Positions 59,750-64,000 of a stretch of 64,000 bases of DNA are shown here, one piece after another. The stretch comes from Clostridium cylindrosporum DSM 605. GTDB taxonomy: Bacteria; Bacillota; Clostridia; Clostridiales; Caloramatoraceae. The stretch spans positions 104,513 to 168,512 of the forward strand of contig NZ_LFVU01000004.1 of NCBI RefSeq assembly GCF_001047375.1. Reading direction: 5' to 3'. Position 1 is the first letter of the stretch; the number at the start of each line of letters is the position of its first letter. Made by a program: the position numbers and the translations under genes. Below the pieces are notes generated by a model. That model searched no databases and had not been told where the DNA came from. It saw nothing but the letters and a program-made list of their open reading frames with translations.

Positions 59750-60781
59750 CCTCCAATTTAAGAAGAAGGTATTCATATTATCTGGCTTCCATTCTGTCTC
59801 ATATAAGGTACCATCAGCTATCCATGGATAGGGCTCTAGTATTATGTTTATATTTTTACCTATTAGCTTCTTAATTAACTTTATTGCTTTCTCTTCACTT
59901 GATTTATTAATACTCATATTACTTGATGATAAATTATCTATTTCTATCACTACAGGTATGTTTAAAGTATTTAATTGAAGCTTATCTATATCATTTAGTA
60001 CTTGTTCAATGTCATAGTCGGTAGATAGATTACCTGACTTGATCTTTATAGGGATAGGAACAGGTTCTACCTCTGAAGTACCTGCATTAATGAATTCCTT
60101 AATATCTTCCTCTAGCTTATCACTTCTATCACAGGTACCAAGCTTTTCAGCTTCTTTAAGTGCTTCCTTGGCCTTATTCAAGTCATTAGATTCCTTTGCC
60201 TCTTCGTATAGTTTAACTACCCTGCTATATTCAACTTGAAACTTATCCTCTATATCCTTCACTACCTTAGAAACATTATCTAATCTACCTATTAGCTCAT
60301 CGTATTGCTTCTTAAAAATAGATTTATCTACTTTTTCTAGATCTATTTTTGCAAGGTGCAAATATCCATTCCATGTTTCTGCGTTTTTGATGCTAAGAGA
60401 ATTTCCGTATCCACCTTTATCCTTAGGTGTTATACTCTTTTCTACTTGATTAACTCTAGCCAGTCCTTTAACTAACGCTTCATCCTTATTAACTTCTATT
60501 GCTAAAGCATCCCTTTGTATCTTTTCTGAATTAGGTATTTTATTAATCAAATCCCTAGACTGTGATATGTAGGTTTGCCACATTCCCTGATTTTTAATTC
60601 CTAGATAATTTGCTTTAAGGGACTTTGTTAAGTGACTAATTTTTGCCTTAGCATTAGTTAAAGCCTTAGATTCAGCTGCATATACAGTATTTACATCATT
60701 TATAAGTAATGAAGATAATGTCATGGCTATTATAAATATAGCTAATATAATTTCTAAAAGTCTGTATTTAACCCTTGTCAT
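59750..60781 (-). CDS. Glycoside hydrolase surface protein, 5' exon with helical anchor module
   Basis: A 344-residue 5' part of a gene continued at 57169-57840 (567 residues if joined at GG). Signal peptide (MTRVKYRLLEIILAIFIIAM, cleavage near VYAAE). The helical module spans about 40-240 (LKANYLGIKNQGMWQTYI, YGNSLSIKNAETWNGYLHLA, EKLGTCDRSDKLE) and is very close to that of the subtilisin at 40429. From about 250 the N-terminal strands of a TIM-barrel glycosidase appear (LNTLNIPVVIEID, IIKK-like KLIGKNINIILEPYPWI). Unspliced, translation stops one codon into the IStron, after NWR. RBS GGAGGTG. The substrate is unknown; mannan-type or wall glycans are possible. Confidence 0.8.
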
Positions 60782-60962
60782 TTTTCAGTTCACCTCCATG
60801 TATTCCATATTTTACATTATATTACATATCATAATTATTATATAGACTATGTAATAAGACGCTAGAGATATCACGTACTTCAATTAACCTTTTTATCAGT
60901 ATGAAATAATAGAGTCTAACCTCTTCATAACTTCAAAAACCTTTCAAGATTATTTATTTTCA

Positions 60963-61006
60963 TTGCCCCTTTTCACTTTTACAATCCATTTATGTAGTGA
61001 AGGGAG
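60963..61006 (+). promoter_or_regulatory. Candidate promoter of DUF1659-DUF2922 pair, copy 2
   Basis: Same length and ends as the block at 54895-54938: TTGCCCCTTTT, then CCATTTATGTAGTGAAGGGAG. The central 15 bp differ, which argues for selection on the two ends rather than simple recent copying. Confidence 0.4.
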
Positions 61007-61015
61007 TTGATAAGC

Positions 61016-61252
61016 ATGGCAATCAAAACTAAAATAGCCGCTCAATCACTTGTATTAACAATGAATCTAGGTGAGGACAAAAATGGAAAGATAGCTTTCA
61101 AGAATCTTAGCTTAAAGCAGGTAAAACCTAACGCTACAGATGAGGGAATCCACACAGTTGCAGAGGCTGTAAAGGGTATTCTTCCATATCCAGTGGAAGG
61201 TGTATCTAAAAATACACTAAGCGAGATAGTTGATGACACAATAGTAGGCTAA
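61016..61252 (+). CDS. DUF1659 family protein, copy 2
   Basis: A 78-residue paralog of the protein at 54948, with the same start context and ribosome site GAAGGGAG. Conserved ends (AIKTKIAAQSLVL, STLSEIVDDTIVG type) and scattered changes, mostly conservative (LTMNLGEDKNGKIAFKNLSL). Followed 30 bp later by its DUF2922 partner, as in copy 1. No sigma factor gene follows this copy, so it may be served by the one at 55688. Confidence 0.88.
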   Translation: MAIKTKIAAQSLVLTMNLGEDKNGKIAFKNLSLKQVKPNATDEGIHTVAEAVKGILPYPVEGVSKNTLSEIVDDTIVG

Positions 61253-61282
61253 AACATTAGAATAAATGGAGGTGCATAGAAG

Positions 61283-61498
61283 ATGCAAAAGAGTCTAAAG
61301 CTTGTATTCCTTGATAGTCAAGGAGATAAACAATCAATAATCATACCAGAGGTTAAGGAAGACATAACAAGCGCTGAGGTAAGAAACCTTGCTGATGTTA
61401 TTCTTCAGAATAATATATTCGGAGATGATCTAAGAAGTCTAGTGAAGTCTGTGGAAGCAGCTATAACTTCTAAGGATGTTTCAACTATAGTATTCTAA
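61283..61498 (+). CDS. DUF2922 family protein, copy 2
   Basis: A 71-residue paralog of the protein at 55215 (MQKSLKLVFLDSQGDKQSII, LQNNIFGDDLRSLVKSVEAA). RBS GGAGGTG. The two-gene unit ends at its own terminator. Both partners are kept intact in both copies, suggesting they act together, perhaps as a small complex; that is inference. Confidence 0.88.
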   Translation: MQKSLKLVFLDSQGDKQSIIIPEVKEDITSAEVRNLADVILQNNIFGDDLRSLVKSVEAAITSKDVSTIVF

Positions 61499-61515
61499 TT
61501 CACATGAGAACAAAG

Positions 61516-61548
61516 AAAGCCACTAGGGAAATCCCTTAGTGGCTTTTT
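61516..61548. terminator. Terminator of DUF1659-DUF2922 unit, copy 2
   Basis: Arms AAAGCCACTAGGGA / TCCCTTAGTGGCTTT followed by TTCTTTA. It also faces the minus-strand gene at 61568. Confidence 0.88.
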
Positions 61549-61567
61549 CTTTATATTAAACTTCAAC

Positions 61568-61909
61568 CTATCTAAAAATCCCTCTAATGGAATCAATGAT
61601 ACTTGGCATGGAACTACTAGAATACCACTCAATAACTGTATCACGAAGAAGAGTTTCTCGTCCCTTATATAACTTTAAAGCATGACTTTTATACTTATCC
61701 TTTATAGGCTGGGCCTCATCACCTTTAGTCTCCTTTATGTATATAGCATCAAGGGCTCTTTTTATCTCCCTATGTATACTTCCATCCTCTTTAAGTGATG
61801 ATGAAAGAAGTATTAGTAGCTTCTCATGGGTAAATTCTCTATTTATCATCTCAAAGCCTTCACTTATCTTCTCTATATAAAACTTCTCAGCTGAATTTAT
61901 CTTGCTCAT
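61568..61909 (-). CDS. Hypothetical helical protein, 113 residues
   Basis: A small charged helical protein (MSKINSAEKFYIEKISEGFE, EIKRALDAIYIKETKGDEAQ) without signal peptide or cysteine. RBS AAAGGTGAT before the ATG. I do not recognise a family. It lies between a DUF2922 gene and the right end of an IS605-type element, so it may be chromosomal cargo next to an insertion point rather than part of the element. Confidence 0.6.
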   Translation of the reverse strand: MSKINSAEKFYIEKISEGFEMINREFTHEKLLILLSSSLKEDGSIHREIKRALDAIYIKETKGDEAQPIKDKYKSHALKLYKGRETLLRDTVIEWYSSSSMPSIIDSIRGIFR

Positions 61910-61974
61910 ATAATCACCTTTTTTTCCTTATTAAGTTAATTAAAAAATTATGAAAAACAGGTCAAACTCTGTAT

Positions 61975-62260
61975 CTAATATCTGAACCTCTCACGACTAA
62001 AGTCGCAAGGTTCTTAGGTACTATCCAAGCTTCTTTTGGATAGCCGATAGGTGCTAAAGCACTATCGGTTGACACCAAATACTGGCTTGGTTTCCCTAAG
62101 ACTTTATCGGGCAAAGTTTCTATTGAAACTATTAACACCCTATGGGGTTAATCATATCGGCTCGGTTCAAAACCCTATGCCCCTAATTCAAGTAGTTTAG
62201 GTTATAGCCCTATGCTACTTAATTGTTTTTTATCTAAGTTTTTAATTCTATTTACTTCTT
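61975..62260 (-). ncRNA. Putative omega RNA and right end of IS605-type element
   Basis: On the minus strand, following and overlapping the end of tnpB, lies a GC-richer, strongly structured segment with several stems: CCGATAGTGC / GCACTATCGG, CTATCCAAAAG / CTTTTGGATAG, and a terminal hairpin GAACCTTGCGAC / GTCGTGAGAGGTTC (61984-62013). This matches the usual right end of IS200/IS605 elements, which gives the TnpB guide RNA. The exact border is not determined. Confidence 0.65.
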
Positions 62261-63644
62261 TATTATGCAACTTAAAGAAGTTTTCATAACTTGAATTTGC
62301 TCTATCTATATCTATTTCTTTTAAGTTATCCTTTGTATTCATTATTAAAAATGCCGAATACATATCTCTTTGAATATTTCCTTGCTCAAATTTATTCCAA
62401 CGTTTTGAAAGTGGCTTTTTAACATAGGTTTCTGTGAAGTGATCAAATTGACTTGCTTTAACTTTATAAGTATCTATTTTTTTCACTGAAAGGCCAAGGT
62501 GCTTAAGTTTGTTATCTATTAACCTTATAAGCATACTTGGTGCTTTATTACTAATAGATTTTCCAAATCTTTTCTTAGAATTAATCTTTCCCGTTTTCTC
62601 ATTTACTATTGTTTCTTTTGCTCTTTTTTGAAGTCCTTTGAAATTCATTGTTTCAACTCTAACATCAAGACCAAGTGAAAGAATATGATTAGCAAGTTTA
62701 TTATGAGATTGTTTTCTCGTGTCCGCTATTTTCCTTTGAATTTCTGCAAGTGCACCTTTAGTCTTAATATAACCTTTGCTTTGAATCCATTTCTCTCGAT
62801 TTCCCTTTTTAATTGTACCATCTTCATTATATTTATTAGGATTATTTGCTCTACGTTGTCTGTCGAGCTTCCTTTGAAGAACTCTCTTAAGCTTTTCGTC
62901 TACATTAATATCTTCTGCAAGTTCTAAGATTTTAACTTCTTTTTCACTTGCAATAGCAAGTATAGAAGTACCAATATCTAAACCTACACGAGCATTTTCA
63001 TCATTAGATATACTATGATTATCCTTTTGAGGTGGGACACCCTCAAAAGTCATTTGAACAAAATATCTATTTTTACCACGGATAACTTTTTTAACAAGTT
63101 TACAAAATTTAAGTTTATCTAAGAAACATTTACTTGCATACTCATCATTTCTTTTTATAATTACCTGCATAGTCAGACCAAGCCATTCCATTATATTTCT
63201 ATCTTGAAAATATCTAAAACCTGTGATATTTCCTTTTTCACGTACAGAATAGAATTCTCCAAAGGTCTTAAATCTAACTTTCTTAGCTTCTCCAAACATT
63301 AGTTTTTCAAAAGCTCCAAAGGCCCTCTCTGCTATTTCTTGAACCATTTGAGAACCTAAGTTTTGTTTAAATTTTTGTCCCATAGGTTTTACATATTTAT
63401 TTAGGTCAAACTTAGTTAAACCGAAATCTTTTCTAATCTTATTAAAAATTGCATTGCGTTCTTTACCTTTTCCCATTTTCATGGCAAGACCATAGTTTTT
63501 TTGTCTTTTCATTAATTTATATCTTGAAAGGATTTCTCCAAGACAAGCATTATAGATTTGACGAGCAATATTTAATCTTTTTTCTAATATATCTTCTTGC
63601 CACTTTTCCGTTTTTAACGGAAGTGTCAAAACATAATTTGCCAT
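62202..63644 (-). CDS. tnpB: TnpB family protein lacking the zinc ribbon
   Basis: A 480-residue TnpB, distinct from the IStron copy. RuvC residues are visible: Asp223 (RVGLDIGTSILAIAS), Glu331 (VRVETMNFKGLQKRA) and a late Asp427 (GNIQRDMYSAFLIM). The usual CxxC zinc ribbon between the second and third motif is absent; that stretch reads KVKASQFDHFTETYVKKPLS with no cysteine. I have seen this KASQxxH...LSxRW wording in a clostridial TnpB subgroup, so it is probably a lineage feature and not damage. RBS AAAGGAG. It lies directly after tnpA in the same direction. Confidence 0.9.
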   Translation of the reverse strand: MANYVLTLPLKTEKWQEDILEKRLNIARQIYNACLGEILSRYKLMKRQKNYGLAMKMGKGKERNAIFNKIRKDFGLTKFDLNKYVKPMGQKFKQNLGSQMVQEIAERAFGAFEKLMFGEAKKVRFKTFGEFYSVREKGNITGFRYFQDRNIMEWLGLTMQVIIKRNDEYASKCFLDKLKFCKLVKKVIRGKNRYFVQMTFEGVPPQKDNHSISNDENARVGLDIGTSILAIASEKEVKILELAEDINVDEKLKRVLQRKLDRQRRANNPNKYNEDGTIKKGNREKWIQSKGYIKTKGALAEIQRKIADTRKQSHNKLANHILSLGLDVRVETMNFKGLQKRAKETIVNEKTGKINSKKRFGKSISNKAPSMLIRLIDNKLKHLGLSVKKIDTYKVKASQFDHFTETYVKKPLSKRWNKFEQGNIQRDMYSAFLIMNTKDNLKEIDIDRANSSYENFFKLHNKEVNRIKNLDKKQLSSIGL

Positions 63645-63660
63645 TTAGAAATCTCCTTTC

Positions 63661-64000
63661 TTACTTTTTCTGTTGACTTTGAATATATCTTTTTATTTGT
63701 TCTTCTGTATTTTCTCATACAGTAGCTACGAAGTAGCTTGGGTTCCAAATATGCCCACCACATAGACTATTTTTAAGTTCTGGATGTAACTGAAACATTC
63801 TTCTTGCAGATACACCTTTAAGAGATTTTAGAAGATTGAGGATATAATGCTGTGGAGTACACTCAACTAGTAAATGTATATAATCTTTATCACTTTCCAT
63901 TTCTACAATGGTTATATCATTAGCAGTTGCAAGTTGATTTATTATTATTTTTAAGTCTTTTTCTATATTTTCAACGAGTAATTTATACCTATATTTAACA
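63661..64000 (-). pseudogene. tnpA: IS200-type Y1 transposase (tnpA), nonsense mutation, partial at window edge
   Basis: The frame enters from beyond the window edge and reads VKYRYKLLVENIEKDL, then the HUH-type motif DYIHLLVE, LKGVSARRMFQLHPELKNS and GGHIWNPSYFVATV, all typical of IS200/IS605 TnpA. A TGA at 63715-63717 stops it. The same frame then continues ENTEEQIKRYIQSQQKK to a TAA at 63661. Changing TGA to TCA restores the family pattern. The lost tail holds the expected catalytic tyrosine (RYIQSQ), so the main product should be inactive. It is followed by tnpB 14 bp downstream. Confidence 0.85.

Overview
The window is low-GC DNA with purine-rich Shine-Dalgarno sites, a flagellin, a methyl-accepting chemotaxis protein, c-di-GMP enzymes, S-layer-like surface proteins without an outer-membrane system, and IS200/IS605/IS607-type elements including a group I intron-bearing IStron. 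This points to an anaerobic, motile, probably spore-forming member of the Clostridia. An adenine deaminase followed by an NCS1 nucleobase permease would suit a purine-using clostridium (for example the C. cylindrosporum group), but the species cannot be fixed from the sequence alone. No rRNA, tRNA or CRISPR array was recognised.

Layout. 0-6 kb: small membrane proteins, a large palindromic element and a secreted 1133-residue surface protein. 6-20 kb: signalling and envelope block with three membrane-bound EAL proteins (all with degraded GGDEF motifs), one chemoreceptor, a secreted transglutaminase-like protein, a helical repeat protein and two small ORFs. 20-24 kb: an MBOAT/DHHW pair for acylation of a secreted polymer, followed by a 0.9 kb gene-free stretch packed with palindromes. 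24-33 kb: ADP-ribosylglycohydrolase, adenine deaminase with purine/cytosine permease, a surface-anchored alpha/beta hydrolase and an SsuABC/NMT1-type ABC transporter. 33-44 kb: a small helical repeat protein, a possible spore-surface protein, an LpdD-like protein, secreted proteins (phytase-like, subtilisin-like) and an EVE-HNH putative restriction enzyme. 44-55 kb: a flagellin carrying a von Willebrand A domain, and three large S-layer-like proteins. 55-64 kb: two copies of a DUF1659-DUF2922 gene pair, an atypical sigma factor, a frameshifted DUF1413 gene, a glycoside-hydrolase surface gene interrupted by an IStron, and an IS605-type element running off the window edge.

How the genes fit together. 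Nine secreted proteins share one helical module built on the motif NYLGIKNQxxW...Y. It is combined with different cargo: Ig-like S-layer domains, a subtilisin, an alpha/beta hydrolase, a glycoside hydrolase, DUF5011-type domains. It is usually N-terminal but C-terminal in the protease. The simplest reading is that this is the organism's wall-attachment module, used in place of SLH, CWB2 or LPXTG signals, and comparable in position to the helical N-terminus of Geobacillus SbsC. The two main S-layer candidates also share an extended -10 promoter and a leader of nearly identical length.

The most unusual items are: (1) the IStron at 57843-59749, where a group I intron core plus an intact TnpB sits inside the glycoside-hydrolase gene and the two halves are in the same reading frame across shared GG dinucleotides; (2) the flagellin with a complete MIDAS-type VWA domain in its variable region; (3) the shared nine-member anchor module; (4) two families of dispersed structured repeats, one with arms that vary together between copies and one lying just upstream of three unrelated plus-strand genes; (5) the duplicated DUF1659-DUF2922 cassette with a conserved candidate promoter next to a sigma factor gene.
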